Assembly (NCBI RefSeq): GCF_002078875.1
Contig: NC_034411.1
Coordinates: forward strand, 53,287,331-53,351,330
Direction of reading: 5' to 3'
Length of the DNA: 64,000 nucleotides
Source of the DNA: Numida meleagris
Lineage: Eukaryota > Chordata > Aves > Galliformes > Numididae
The notes below the pieces were generated by a model. It was not told the DNA's origin, made no database searches, and saw nothing but the letters and a program-made list of their open reading frames with translations. The position numbers and the translations under genes were made by a program. Shown piece after piece: positions 47,361 to 60,200 of this stretch. Numbering within the stretch: position 1 is the first letter of the stretch; every line of letters begins with the position of its first letter.

Positions 47361-47416
47361 AGCTGCTTGAACTAGATGATCTTTAAGTTCTCTTCTAACA
47401 CAAGCCATTCAATGAT
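47361..47416 (+). mobile_element. CR1 LINE, about 55-bp tail remnant
   Basis: GCTTGAACTAGATGATCTTT, followed by CACAAGCCATTCAATGATTC, corresponds to the last bases of CR1 on the plus strand. Several substitutions show age. Confidence 0.8.
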
Positions 47417-47911
47417 TCTGTAATATTCTGGACAGTCTAGGTTGCCTCTATCCCACACACATGGTTAGGGATTCCTAGTGCTTCCACTTATGGGATGAGA
47501 CTTGGGGTGTGAAACAATCCTCAGAAGTCTTCCTATTCAGAGGTACTGCATTCTGCTGACACCATTTGTTGCTTACATAGAGCCTGAGATCACCATATAA
47601 GCTGATAGCCCTTCCAACCACTTCCAGGATAGTCCTCTTTACACCCAAACCACTAACTGTGTAAAATTTATCTTAGGAGCCTTCCTACAAGACTGTGGGA
47701 AAATGTTAGTTAACTGCAAACATACTCCCCCAGGATTTTGAAACCATGCCTTATGAGATTGTTACCATGAGTAAGTAACTTTCTGGGCCATTTCTGAAGC
47801 TACATACAACCAAAGTAAATCTCTGATTGCTGCTTGATAGACAAAACCTGCTATAAGGTTTGTCCCAAGACTGAATGAAGTTAACTACAAAGCAGGCCAT
47901 GTAGACATCTT
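47417..47911. other. Short non-coding spacer
   Basis: About 495 bases between two CR1 tails. Nothing is recognised. Confidence 0.5.
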
Positions 47912-48092
47912 TGTGGTGAGGAACTGGAATGGGCTGCCCAGAGAGATGGTGGAGTCACTGTCCCTGGAAGTATTCAAGAAACATGAGGATGTGGCACTGA
48001 GTGACATGGTTTACTGGGCAGGGAGGTGATGGTTGATGGTTGAACTAGATGATCTTAGTGGTTTTTTCTAACCTTAATTATGCCATTAAGTT
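47912..48092 (+). mobile_element. CR1 LINE, about 180-bp 3' fragment
   Basis: The fragment starts in the end of ORF2 (GGAACTGGAATGGGCTGCCC, corresponding to the WNxLP region). It goes through GGTTGAACTAGATGATCTTA to a decayed tail (CTAACCTTAATTATGCCATT). It resembles the subfamily at 568-790 and 17770-18440, sharing CATGGTTTACTGGG-like sequence. Confidence 0.92.
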
Positions 48093-48869
48093 TCTCCATC
48101 TGGGGACTCAATTAGAAAAATAAAACTAGTAAAACATGTAAGATAAGACATTTAATGGTGGGAGGCATGTGAAGCCAAGATTGGAGTTAATAACTGTTAA
48201 TAACAATTCATAGCTGTTCTAAGATATCAGTCACCATTACATAAAGCTTACAGCTTTGACCCCATGACTAAAATCAGTGCTTGTAGCACTGAACTAGAGG
48301 ACAATTAGTTTTGCATAAAGAGACTCTAAGGAAGAGATATTACTGTTTATATTCTTAGTTGAAAAGAAGGAGTTTATGCAACTACATATGCAATGTTTAA
48401 CATTTCTGCTAAAAATTAAAACATCAGCATAGTTTTGACTTACAGTGTGTAGCAGTGTGGCAGAATCTGATCACTATAATCTAAATACATCCTCTAATCA
48501 GCTTTTCCTGTGGGAGGGGTGGATGCAACAGCAGCAGTAATAAACATTATGATGCACAACACATAACTTTTTGCTTATTTAAAAGTACGTTGTTCCTTTC
48601 AAAATGAAGTCTGGGCTCTGTATGTCCCTGATGCTCTCTTTTAATACTTACAGCCCCTTCCACGATCCCAAACCATCATCTTTCACGCAGTGCTCTTCTT
48701 ATTTCTCCTGCTGAACACGAATAGTTATGCAGCTTGTCTGGCTGAGAGCTATGCTGTACTTATCAGCTGCTCAGTACACGTGTGTTGACTGGCCACTGAG
48801 ATACTCTCTCTCAGAATGGATAAAGAACTGAATTCAAACAGGATTTCTCTCCAGTCCTGAAGGTTTCTA
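48093..48869. other. Non-coding DNA
   Basis: About 780 bases without a recognised feature. The last 25-30 bases may already belong to the CR1 fragment that follows. Confidence 0.5.
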
Positions 48870-49235
48870 GAGTGTATGGAAATAACTTCCTTCTGCAGCT
48901 GGTAAGAGAGCCTACCAGGGGAGCTGCCCTGCTAGACCTGCTGTTCACAAACAGAGGAAGACTAGTGGGAGATGTGGAGGTCAGGAGCTGTCTTGGACAG
49001 TGACCACAAAATCGTAGAGTTCTCAATTCTTGGTGAAGTCAGGAGTGGGGCCAGTAAAGCTACTACCTTGGACTTCTGGGGGGTGGACTTTGAACTGTTC
49101 AGGAAACTGGTAGGAAGGGTCCCTTGGGGTTCAGTCCTGAAGGGTAAAGGGGTCCAGAAAGGTGGGAAGCTTCTCAAAAATGAAGTCTTAAAGGCACAGG
49201 AGCAGACTATTCCCCTGTGTCAGAAGATGAGATGG
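48870..49235 (+). mobile_element. CR1 LINE internal fragment, endonuclease end of ORF2
   Basis: The plus strand encodes the C-terminal end of the APE-type endonuclease and the linker before the reverse transcriptase: REPTRGAALLDLLFTN and VGDVEVRSCLG. After a frameshift at about 48998 it reads SDHKIVEFSILGEVRSG, FELFRKLVGRVPWGSVLKGK and LKAQEQTIPLCQK. SDH contains the conserved final histidine of this endonuclease family. The fragment lacks both the 5' part and, unusually for CR1, the whole polymerase region and 3' tail. It was therefore probably cut out of a longer copy by deletion. It is inactive. Confidence 0.88.
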
Positions 49236-52200
49236 CAGATTCCAACAGAAATGGCTAGTGTGAGACAATCTGTCTAGAGGCAGCTGTGAACCTTTAGGCA
49301 AAGTCTTTGGATAAAGTATCCATGACAGTTTCTATTGTCATGAATATTAGGACTCCCAGTGGACAAGACAATATCTCTTTTTTGCATGTGCTCTATCTAG
49401 AAGACAAAGATATACTTTAATAACAAAATATGTCAAACCAGTGATGGAAAACACTAAGTATAATAGGGACAGTAGGACAGTAGGAAGTAGGGACTTCTTT
49501 GTTTGTTTGGTTTGGTTTGGTTTAATTTAATTTTGGTTGGTTGGAGGTTTTTTTTCTTTTGTAAAGCATGAAAGAATAAGGAATTCACAAAGCTCCACAG
49601 GAAACTTTCACCACCATAACCATCACAACTACTTCCCCACACACAGACACGAACACCTCCCCTCAAAATTCAGCCTGTTGAAGTTACAAAGCATATTTCA
49701 GAGCTCCAAGGAAGCAGGAGCCTATTGAGCTCAGTGAACAGGGCCTTGTTTTGTAAGATCAGCCTGCTTTCCTTAGCCTGTGCCAGGCTTCCTTTGAACA
49801 GCGGGTGTCATCTAACCTATTCTTTGCCTGCCCCACCCCAACAGGCAAATTAGACTTGCTTATTTCCCTAAGCCTCTTGCCTGTAGTAAACCTATCTTGA
49901 ACACGTGAGCTCATCACAATACTGTGATATATATTACCACAAATTTTGACAAAGTTAAATTGATTCTCCATTTCCACCAGCATCTCCAATGGTTCTTAAA
50001 GTCATAAACAAACTGTTTAAGACAGAGGTGTTTTCAGAAGGAACTGCTGCAGTGAAAGATAAAATGTTCTGATCTTTGCCCGTGTTGCTTATTTCCACTT
50101 CCAAACTTTATGAAGAAACACTGAGGTGATGACAAGGAAAATATTTGTTCCTCTTGTTGCTTGGGGGAGGAAGGGAAAGTAAGGAATGAAAGGGATCTTT
50201 GTAAGGGAAAACTGTAAGCCAGATGAAGACATGAAATTATATTGGGGAAATTTATCAACTGTTGTTTCTTTGACAAATGTTTTTGATGTCATGTAATGCA
50301 TTTGATGAACAGCCTAAAAAGCTGATTGAATATCAGAGTAACTAATATACTGTCAAATACATTATTTTATGAAAGATGACAATTTATTGACTAATGTTTG
50401 GCATTTGTTAATCAGATTTTGAAGCCTTAGTCAAGAAACTCTCTTGAGACTAAATCCTGATCTTGAATTCAAACCAAGGTATGTTCCAAACCCAAGTACA
50501 CTGCTATTCTGTGCAGTCGAAATGGTGCCATTCACATAAAAAGAAATGCACTGGAGATGAATCTATGCATTTGAGATTCTTGACTTTTTGTCACGAAGAA
50601 TATGTTTCAGTGGTCATTCTAAATGTAGAACATTTTCTTCTAAATATCTCCAAAGTTCTTTCTTTCCCTCGGCAGATGATTGTACAAAATGCAGCTATTA
50701 AACTGCTTGAAAATACTAATTATGAGCGTGGTAACCATCATCAAGCATTTGGTCTTAATTATGGATTCCAGTGGCATACAGGAACTGTTTAGACCAGGAA
50801 AGGGACAAAGGAGATAAGTAGAGTAACCCAGAACTTTATCTGGCATAGATATAATTATCATAAAAACAATTTATCATTTCATGTATGGATTTAATCAACT
50901 GTGTACTGCATTTATAACTGAAATAGCCCAGGATTTTAATATTGGTAGCATTATTGCTGACCTTTCCAGACAATCACATATTAGCTCTGGTCAGCTTCCC
51001 ATTGTGATCATATAGGATTTGCAGCATCAAAGAGAAATATTTCCTTCCTGCTACTGATCTTCATTTGACTTGATCAAAGAGAAGAGTATGGAGAAAACAC
51101 ATGCACATTCAAGTACAGGAAACTGAGAAGTGAATGCTGGGAAATGAAATGCCAGTGCAACTTTCCACAAGCTTATAAAGTAGTAGATATTATCTTGACT
51201 TGTATTTTGTCACCTAACACTCTGCTCCACTCCATTTAATGAACAGCATTAATTTTGACAGCTCCAAGCAGTGCTAAGGAAAATGTGCTGTATAAAACGT
51301 TAGGTGTTATCATGCAAATCAGGTGAAAATAAAACAAAATCTGAAAGTATTTCAGTAACTACCACTGTCTAAAGATCTGAAGAAATCTCACATTGCTGTC
51401 TGAACCAGAATTAATATACTGTTTTACTGACTTACCTGTATCTAAACAAAATCATGCTGTACTCTGAATTTAGTTGCTTATTGAGCTGAACACTTCTTCA
51501 CTCAAATTACTTCAGAAAAGAAGACTTACACTATTTGATAGCACACATGTACAGACATTTCAGAATACTTGACTCTGTCCTAATCAGTCTTCTCCTTTGC
51601 ATGAATGACACAGTTTAGATTTACTTTATCTCATTACTACTAAGTGATATATTGTCATTTGGAAGGCATGTAAGGACAGTAGATGTCCTGTAAAACTTGA
51701 TATTCAATGGAGATTACACCTGAGATGTTTCTTACATGTGACTGCCTTTTCTCCCAGCCCATAACTTCATATTCATTGCAGGAGGTCAGAAGAAAACTAC
51801 TGATGTTAACTGCACTTGGGAAGAGGATTTTATGCAAAGCAACTCTTGCTATGTAAGAGAAAAAAGAAAAATCTGATCAGATGGAAATGAGGGAATAAGA
51901 GCAAAAGAAGTGCCTAGTTGAAGAATTTTGATGATGGAATGTGGAAGTAGGATATCCTAGTAAGAATAATATGCCTAAAATGACTAGAATTAACTTAATT
52001 CTACATGGGTTATAACACTAAATGCAGAATCAAGTGAGATATATGTACATACATAGAAGGTTCTTATTAAGAAGAAACATAAATATTTATTTGTACTCTC
52101 TTTGTTCATTTGCACAAACTTCCAAGCAAAGATAGCACTAATACAGTGAGGGAAATTCTATGAGATCTTTTCTGATAATGATTTCAGATGCATGCCCTGT

Positions 52201-55200
52201 ATTCTCTGGGGTTACTATCTGAAAGAAATAAGCAGTAAGCAGCTGTGTCACTGCTGTGCCATTCAGACCGTGGACCATGTTTTTCTGTTTATGTATTTAT
52301 TTTCTTATTTTTCTTATTATTCAAGTGAGCTTGAATTAATCTTTCTCTGGAAAAAAATATCACATAATTTGACAGTGAAAGCAAAGCAAATGAAAAGAGC
52401 AAAAGCATGCATATCAGGAAATAAGAACAAATAGAACCCACTAATTTTAGAGGTTTGCAATGTTGTCCAAATTTTTTACTGGAAAAGAAGGCAAGCTATT
52501 AATATGATTCTTCATAATACTACAAAAGGAATCTTGCAATAGGACAATTCAGGTAGGGAAGCTAACTTAAGCACTCCTCAAGGAGGAGTTTTAAAGGTTC
52601 AGAATGATTCAAAGGGAAAAGTGAAAAGTAAAATCATTAACAAAAAAGAAAGGATATTAGAAATGTTCGATATTATCAAAGTATTTGGGTTTTAATGCTA
52701 AATTTAGGCTAAAATGTTCTTGACAAATTATTGGCATTACTAATATTTTTCCATTTCTATTAATTCTTTGGTATTGTTACATCTTATATTGGAATGCTAA
52801 TAAAAATATCATAAGCCTATGTTACCAAGAAAATTTGAGCTCTTCTGCACTATTTCCTGGGGAAAAAAAAAAAAAGAATTTTGTAAAGATTTCACTGAAT
52901 TGTTTTGGTTTTCATTAATAATACCAGAATTATGTTGTAAAAAAAAAAAAGGGTATTAGGAGCACAGCAGTCGCTGGAGCCATTCCATTCTAAGGAACCA
53001 TCACTTCTGTTTTTTTGCTTCGTAGCATAGCAGTCTGCAATATGAATGTTTTAAAATAAGTATTTGGATATTATGCAAGGTACATCTTAATGGACACATT
53101 ATTTTAATATCCGGCACTTGAGCATTACCACTTACTGGTCTGTCTTAGGAAGAACCTGGTCATTTCTTGTGAAGCCTCAGGGGAATCACTAGAACTCTTA
53201 TACCTCTTAATATGCACTCTGTGTGCAGTTTATCCAGCACACAGCAAGAAACAGGCTACGATCTTCTCAGTCTGGCCACTGTCATTGTTTCTGCAGTGAT
53301 GGTCTGATCATGACATCTGCTCTAGAACAGACTTGCAGGCAATAGGTGATGCTAAATTCCTGCCACACTGTGCCTATTACCCTGGGCTCAAAGCAAAATC
53401 CCAAGAATAACATCCTCTTCCTCATAATTTAAGGATAATCTCAGTGCTCAGTATGGTGTTTTGTATAATCATCTTGTGCTTTGTATGACCATTTGCCCTC
53501 CCTGGTCTGTCTGTTCCATGCAAGTTTATACTCACTTATCTTGGATCAGCCCTCCATAGAACATGGTTTTCAGAGCACTGTGTGCTTTTGATGACATTTT
53601 CATAAGAACAAGAGGAACTTTTGTGTTGAGCTGTGCACATATCTGGATGTCAACATAGAACACAGGAAAGTGATCTGCCTCCCTAAATAGATAAGGCCCA
53701 AGACCTGTTCTCAAATATTGGCTCTGAAGTGCTTACGCCACTTTTGAAAAGTATAATTAGGTGCTTTTCTAAAATGTAATTTGTTCAATTGCTTGGCTCC
53801 TGCGACAGGTCAGCTGCTTCCCATGCACAGAAAGTTTGATACTCAGTAGTAGATGGAAAAGACGAGTTTAGCCAGCAGCACCCTTCCTTGCATATTTAAA
53901 TTACAGTTTCCTACAGGAGACAGGAAAGATTAGGGGTCTGCATCTCACTTCATTTACCCTGACACAGAAATACAAGGCAATATTTTGGGAAGCAGCATGA
54001 AAAGATATCCATCACAAAAGATAAAAGACTATCATCTTGAAAACTGTCTCTTTCCTCAGAGAGGGGAGCCTTGTGATGGAAACACTCTGTTGTTGAGGAA
54101 AAAGCACACACATATACATAAACATATCCCATATAGTCCACAATGCACTGCTTCTCTTCTAAACATAGAGAAGCTATCAGCACTGCTGTATATATCAGCA
54201 GCTGAGTGGCTGCTCAACACCATGTTTATCTAATGGACCATAATAGACAGAGTGAAGGAGCACAATAGACAGTAAGCTGTGCAAGTATGTTCTGAGCTAG
54301 TACAAGTCTCATCTCTTCTCCAAATGGGGAAAGGAGGGGGTGAGGGCATTACACAAGACAGATCACACGGCTGTCCAGCAGCCGCTGAACCGTAGCATAA
54401 AGGCCTTGTTTAGATAAATAATGAATCCTTTACTTTATTCTTAGAAGTGGAAGTCTCAAGAGCTGAAACACAATGTCCTACAGCTGCTTCTGGCATCTGT
54501 TTTTCAGAGAGAGGACTGGGCCATTTTTACAAAATAATGCTCTGTTTTAGAGAAAATTCATCTCTTCCCATCAGTAAGTCCCAGCCACTCACAAACAGCA
54601 GCAAAGCAATGAGTAAAGAATTTCAACACAGTGTTTTGGAAATGAGCTAGTCAATCTGGGGTAAATCATGTGTCTTCCTGGGCCTCTTCCGAGTATTCTA
54701 TGAAGTGTTCTAGGAAGAGTATACAAAGCAAAGGGAACGTTATTATCCACTGAAAAGTCTGCATTGTAAGAGATATAGTTCTCCATTTTTAAAACTTCAA
54801 AAATGAGCACTCTTTTAAAATTTAACCTCATTATTTGCTGTGTTCTGGAAATTAGAACAAAGCAGATGACACATTTGCCTTGTTCATGCAAAAGCTGAAA
54901 ATTTCTTTGTAAACTAAGTGTTTTAAGTGTATGACTCATACAAGTTCTCACTAGTATTAAGATAACCACAGCACTTTGAGATTGTTTTCTCTTGCCTCTT
55001 GAATGCAAGAAGGAAAGAGCAAAGAAAATAAGGGTGGTTTACTCCTGAAGCCTATCAGTTTCTGCTGAAACACTGTTTTGGAGAAGCGCCCTCATTGTGA
55101 ACAGTTTATCCATCAAATTATCCTTCTTTTCCTAGCTGTATCTTATTATCAAATGGCTCATGAGCGCTATTAATCTAGTGTTTATTTGACATCGGGTTTT

Positions 55201-56750
55201 GTTCTAAAAGCACTTCAGTCACTGTTAGTTCATGACCTGATCATGACAGATTTCACTAGCCATTTTGGAGGCCAATGCAGGTGTTGAGTTTGTATCTGAA
55301 GCACCTAACCTGAGCCTCCCAACAAAGTGAAGTTCACATCATTGTTTGATAAATTGCAGGGTCTCTCACTAGCAAAGAGGGAGTGGGTCTTACTCAAACA
55401 CACTTGCAGCAAATGTCAGGCAGGAAGAGGGAGTGAAAGGTGACAGGCAGGCAGGGAGAGCCTCCTGGTGAGGTCACAGCCAAATGGTAACTTGCTGTCT
55501 GGAGGAGTGTTTTGGGAGGAAATGAAAAGGCCCAGGTAGCATGGCTGAAAGCCTGAGTGTGTGCGCAGACATCTAAATGAAACAACAAGGTTCGGGTTAG
55601 AAGGTGGCCTATACTGAGTGTCTGGCTTTACTGTACTTCTGGAAACATTATTCCTAAAGAAAGGACAGAGGTGCTTTAACTGACAGGCTGATGTTGACAG
55701 GCTGAAATATTCTGAAAAGACCCCTGCCTGAGCAAGAAAGGGAGAAAATCTTTAAACTGACTGCAGGAGTGCTTCCAAATTTCTTTGCCTCATTTTTCAT
55801 CTTTATATCACTGTAAATTTTATTTAAAAGCTTTAAAGGGTAAACCAATAAGCATTACTTGATATACTTACTTCACCGATAGTTTAACTAGGACTTAGAG
55901 TTGCAAAGGGCTTTACTTCTTTTGTGAGAGGAAAGATTGGCAACAGAATAACAAAATGAAGGGAATTTGGGAATGCTATTTCAAGTATCCTAGAAGCAAA
56001 ACCACATAGTGTCACCAAATCATTCAAGAAGCTATAATTATCTGCTCTGTTTTGGAGAATACTTGTGAGGAACCAGCCAATGTTGCAAGTGGTGGCTTCA
56101 GATAAGAAGAGGAGCCTGTAAAATTCAAGCTTCAGCAGAAAACTATGGATGAGTCACAACCAGGGTTAAAACTGAAACAAAAGACCACATTGCACTAAGA
56201 TACATCATTAAGATAAACACCCAAGATACATTCACATAGTCCCTACTGCCTCCTACCAGGAAGAGTTCACTCTTTTCCTGATGATTTTATATACGCACCC
56301 TCTGGGGATACAGCTGACTGCTAGAAATTACCCTTGATACACCAGCAGGTATTTCCTGAGGGGAGATGAGAATCCTAATAGCTAGTGGCTGGTAAGCCTC
56401 TAGCTGACTGAAACAGTTTTAACTCCTGACAGACTGGGACATGCCCATTCACTTTCTCACAGGTACATACCTACTTTGGAAAGGGCTCTAGTTTCCAGAA
56501 AAATTTCCAGAAAGGATTTATAGGCACAAAGTTCTGCATCTCTTCTTTCTTTCTGCTTCTGCTTGTCAGGCAGAAGAGTAGAAATTGGGAACAAGTGATA
56601 GCATGGATCAGGCCCTCCAACAGATCTGCACTAAGGTCTCTGAGGGTGCAGCATCACAACTGGTGAGAGGGAAGAATCTGCATGAGAGAAAGGATGACAG
56701 ATTCTCAAATCTTCCAAGGAGTAGATTTTCAAAAGCAGGTAAGACTGTGT
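49236..56750. other. Non-coding DNA with a TTTGG-type repeat
   Basis: About 7.5 kb without recognised transposable elements or genes. A short TTTGG/TTTAA/TTGG pentamer-like repeat lies at 49499-49531. A-runs are at 52862-52875 and about 52939-52950. The frame at 54589-55008 (139 codons) has no ATG and no recognisable domain. Confidence 0.5.
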
Positions 56751-56755
56751 CTGTG
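56751..56755. repeat. Target-site duplication, left copy (CTGTG)
   Basis: CTGTG directly precedes the TG of the LTR and is repeated exactly at 57287-57291, directly after the CA of its other end. Confidence 0.85.
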
Positions 56756-56826
56756 TGTCAACGGTTTACAGGCGTTAGGCCCGATTCCGTGACAAAGGGG
56801 ACGGGGGACCCAAGGGCCCACGTCCC

Positions 56827-56856
56827 GGGAAAAGGGGAAAGGGGAAAAGGGTAGGG
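56827..56856 (+). other. G-quadruplex-type G-run cluster in the LTR
   Basis: Five runs of three or four G separated by two to four bases (GGG-AAAA-GGGG-AAA-GGGG-AAAA-GGG-TA-GGG) fit the standard pattern for an intramolecular G-quadruplex on the plus strand. That strand is the antisense strand of the LTR. A second G-rich patch lies just before it at 56799-56818. Confidence 0.7.
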
Positions 56857-56978
56857 AGATGGCCCTGAGAGCAAAGAAACAGCGGCAACAATCTGAGGAG
56901 AAACAAACTAATTTACTAAATACGATATCGGAATGCAAAACAACACACTATAATACAATATAATTACAATTTAAGCTG

Positions 56979-57223
56979 NNNNNNNNNNNNNNNNNNNNNN
57001 NNNNNNNNNNNNNNNNNNNNNNNNNNNNNNNNNNNNNNNNNNNNNNNNNNNNNNNNNNNNNNNNNNNNNNNNNNNNNNNNNNNNNNNNNNNNNNNNNNNN
57101 NNNNNNNNNNNNNNNNNNNNNNNNNNNNNNNNNNNNNNNNNNNNNNNNNNNNNNNNNNNNNNNNNNNNNNNNNNNNNNNNNNNNNNNNNNNNNNNNNNNN
57201 NNNNNNNNNNNNNNNNNNNNNNN
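56979..57223. other. Assembly gap (245 N)
   Basis: A block of 245 unknown bases lies inside the LTR insertion. Open frames that run through it are artefacts. Confidence 1.
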
Positions 57224-57286
57224 TATGTCCACTACATGATGTTATGATGTGGAATACCAATAACCGAAAATCACAAAACCATGACA

Positions 57287-57291
57287 CTGTG
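57287..57291. repeat. Target-site duplication, right copy (CTGTG)
   Basis: This is an exact match to 56751-56755. Together they mark a 5-bp staggered integration, the length used by several avian retroviral families. Confidence 0.85.
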
Positions 57292-60200
57292 TTACCCTCA
57301 AGACTCAGGTGCACATAGCTTCCCTGCTGCCAGATTTGCCTTATGTTCTTAGGGCATGTCCCCTCAGCACCCTGCCATAGCTAGAGCTACCAGATAAGGG
57401 AAGGCTGGCCATGCCGTGTAACTTCTCTCCCTAGGCCCGGCAACAAGAGATTGGTCTCATTTGAATTAGGTTACTAGTGAAATCCAGGTTCGGCCTCTTG
57501 CCCAGGAATTTAAAAGACACTGTTGGCACTCAATGAGCAGATAATCCCCACTTGCAAACATGAATCAATGGCAACAATATTTTATTAAGGAGAGAGGAGA
57601 GATTTTGTAACCAAGTAAAACAACAAGCTGATTTGCATTACCTCAGTCATGAAGCATAATTATTTCACAGTCTTTTCTGGCAAAACTGTGCCAGACAATT
57701 TCTTCCTCCTTTTTGCAGAAGCATCTTCCCATTTTGGGACTCTCAAGTATTCCCACACAGAAAGGTCATTTCAAGCTTCTTCTACTCTTCTGTTTTCTTC
57801 TTTCCCACCAGCCTCTCTGCTAACTGTGTCTGTTAACTGTTGGCAGTTTCTGTTATTTTACCTTCTAATAAAAACACAGGTACAACTAAGAAAACTATCA
57901 GTCTTCTTGCATACACAAGATAGTGTCTCCTGTTTCACAGCTTAACAGGAGCCATTTTAATAGTCTTTTCACCTCTAACTTTCACCTACTTACTCAAAAA
58001 GATGTTGTTCTAGGTCACTCACCCTATGTATTAAACCATAAATACCTAATACACACTTTCCAACTCAATAAATGATATATATGTAATAGCTTTGTCTCAG
58101 GTTGGATCCTGTCCATTCTGCTTGCCAGATGCTGATGAGATGTCCTTGTTCTGGGGGTAGATTCTTAGTGAGGGGGAGAGTTACTGGCTGGTATTGTGTT
58201 TAGAACTGCTTCCAATTTTCCACAGAGGCTAAGAGTCTACTCTTCCAGTATGGATTAGATAAATTGCTGCAAGCTCAGGAAGGCTTTTTCTTCTCAGAAT
58301 TGTTGACACTTCTGGAAATTGCAGTGTTAAAACTCTCAGGGTAACCACGAATATAAAGGGAAGCCTCTCATCAGATCAAACTCTGGATGTTTTTGGCATG
58401 AGTCTGTGTCTGCTTTGGAGTTATAAAAAATGAATTAAACTAATGACGGGTTCAAAAAAAGCCCAACACTCTAGTATTTGGTCTTCTATTGCGGGGATAA
58501 ATAATATCATAACCCTTCTACTTAAATATTTTTCCCAAAAATGAAATACAAATTACACATACAAGCCTAAGGCACTCCACATATGACTTTTGGTACCCAT
58601 TATTAGTTAGTAATAGAAGAATAAGATATTTAACTGTAACAAGGGACTAACAACATTTTGTTGGCTTTTGTTTTTTACTGTAAATTAACTTTAGTCTGCT
58701 GCTCACTGGCTTTGTTTACCTAAAAATGTTTCAGAATGCTTTGCTAAAGACAAGCATTCTAATGTTGTTGCCAGTTTTTCTGTCAGACTGAAAATGTGCA
58801 TAGCTTATTGCCTTTTAACACTGCACAGAAACAGAATGTTTCATGCTTCAGTTTGCAATGCCTGCAGGTTCTCACCGATTACTTTGTGAAAAGACTACAT
58901 GGTCAAAGTGCAAATCATGACCCTACTGTGCAAAGTTTCAGCATTTTGCACAACTTCCTCAGTGCATGGCTCTGAATAAACCATGCAATACCACTGCTTC
59001 CCGCACACAGCTTAGAATTGCAGCTCCAGTAAAGACATTGGCACATACCACATCTTCCAAATATTTGCTCAAAAAGGAGCCAGAGAAACAAAGTGTACAT
59101 CTAGAAAGTGTAATGTATTATATAATTCCACATCCTTTTTTGGTAAAAGATTACTAAAAAACAACATTCTCCAACTGAATGTGCTGCATGAGTTGAATGC
59201 ACAATGGGCTATGTGACTCAAACTGTCAGTGTTCGTGTTATGTTATTAGTAGTCCAATCCAGCTCTCAGAATTTCACAAACCAGAGCACAGAGGTGACCT
59301 AAGAAAGTGCATGCTGGAACGCAAAAAGAGAGATGTTGCTGAGCATTTGATGTTGGAGAAAGTGGGCTGAAGACCAAAGTAGACTACCCATCAGCTAACA
59401 AAAAGGGAAGGATGTGACATTTGTGGACTCTGCTGTGTAATTTAAGCTGTTCCCTTCCTCACCATTCCTCGCTATGTTAGTCCTTCCACGATCAGCAATC
59501 CATGCTGGACGTTCTCTTCAGGACATTTTTTGCTCAAGAGGAGATGCTTGTGTCTTGGTATACATTTGCAGAGGATGATCTCGGTTTCCAAATGAAATCT
59601 CCATGCTTCCCAGTCTGGCTTGATAGCAGGGACAATTTGCTCTGTGTTTCCAGTCAGTTGGTGATTCGCTCCCTTCCAGCAACTTCCATCCAGTTGGAAG
59701 CACAGATCTAGTCTAAAGCTTTTTGTAAAGAGGTTTGCAAAGCTTATGGGATGTGAACCAAGCTTAACAGATTGATTTAACATTAAGTATTTACAAGATA
59801 TTCAGATTACATTGAGCTTTATATTTGGAAGTAGAATCCAGCTGTTGGTTATTTTTCTGCAAGTACTTGCAATCACTTCTCCTTGGTCTCCATGAATAAT
59901 CTTGAGGGGAAAAAAGAAAAGGAAAAAAAAAAAAGCATGGGAGTGAAGGAAAGGGGGGGTAGAGGATATATTTTAAGAACTGGAATGAAAACTAGAGTAT
60001 CTTAACTCTTCTGTCATCATTCAAGTCTTCCTGATCTTAACTCCTGACAGAATTCACGTCATCTTCTTCAGATACAAACACCTGCACTGAAGAAAACTTC
60101 TCTGGACTATCACAATGGCAAAACTGATGCACTTTCTGAAAATGATTTCTTACAAAAGTCAATCTGTAGTACACATGTGGTAAGTGTTACTCAGTCTCTA

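Larger units (their letters stand above)
56756..57286 (-). mobile_element. LTR insertion across an assembly gap
   Basis: The segment begins TGTCAACGGTTTACAGGCG and ends CAAAACCATGACA. The ends are inverted: TGTCA against TGACA, and further in ACGGTTT against AAAACCAT. With the flanking CTGTG duplications this is a textbook LTR-bounded insertion with a 5-bp target duplication. Read on the minus strand it starts TGTCATGGTTTTGTGATTTT and has GGTATTCCACATCATAACAT, a pattern akin to the promoter half of the other avian LTRs here. The visible halves have no obvious decay, so it may be the youngest element in the window. Of its 531 positions 245 are unknown. If the gap size is right it is a solo LTR. 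If not, internal retroviral sequence could be missing. Confidence 0.85.

Noticed and set aside
54589..55008. 139-codon minus-strand frame
   Set aside because: It has no ATG start, no recognisable domain and a length compatible with chance.
56948..57314. Open frames through the N block
   Set aside because: They exist only because unknown bases cannot show stops.
57649..57945. 98-codon plus-strand frame with true ATG
   Set aside because: Low-complexity Phe/Ser/Leu content with no domain or neighbouring exon signal. I consider it chance.
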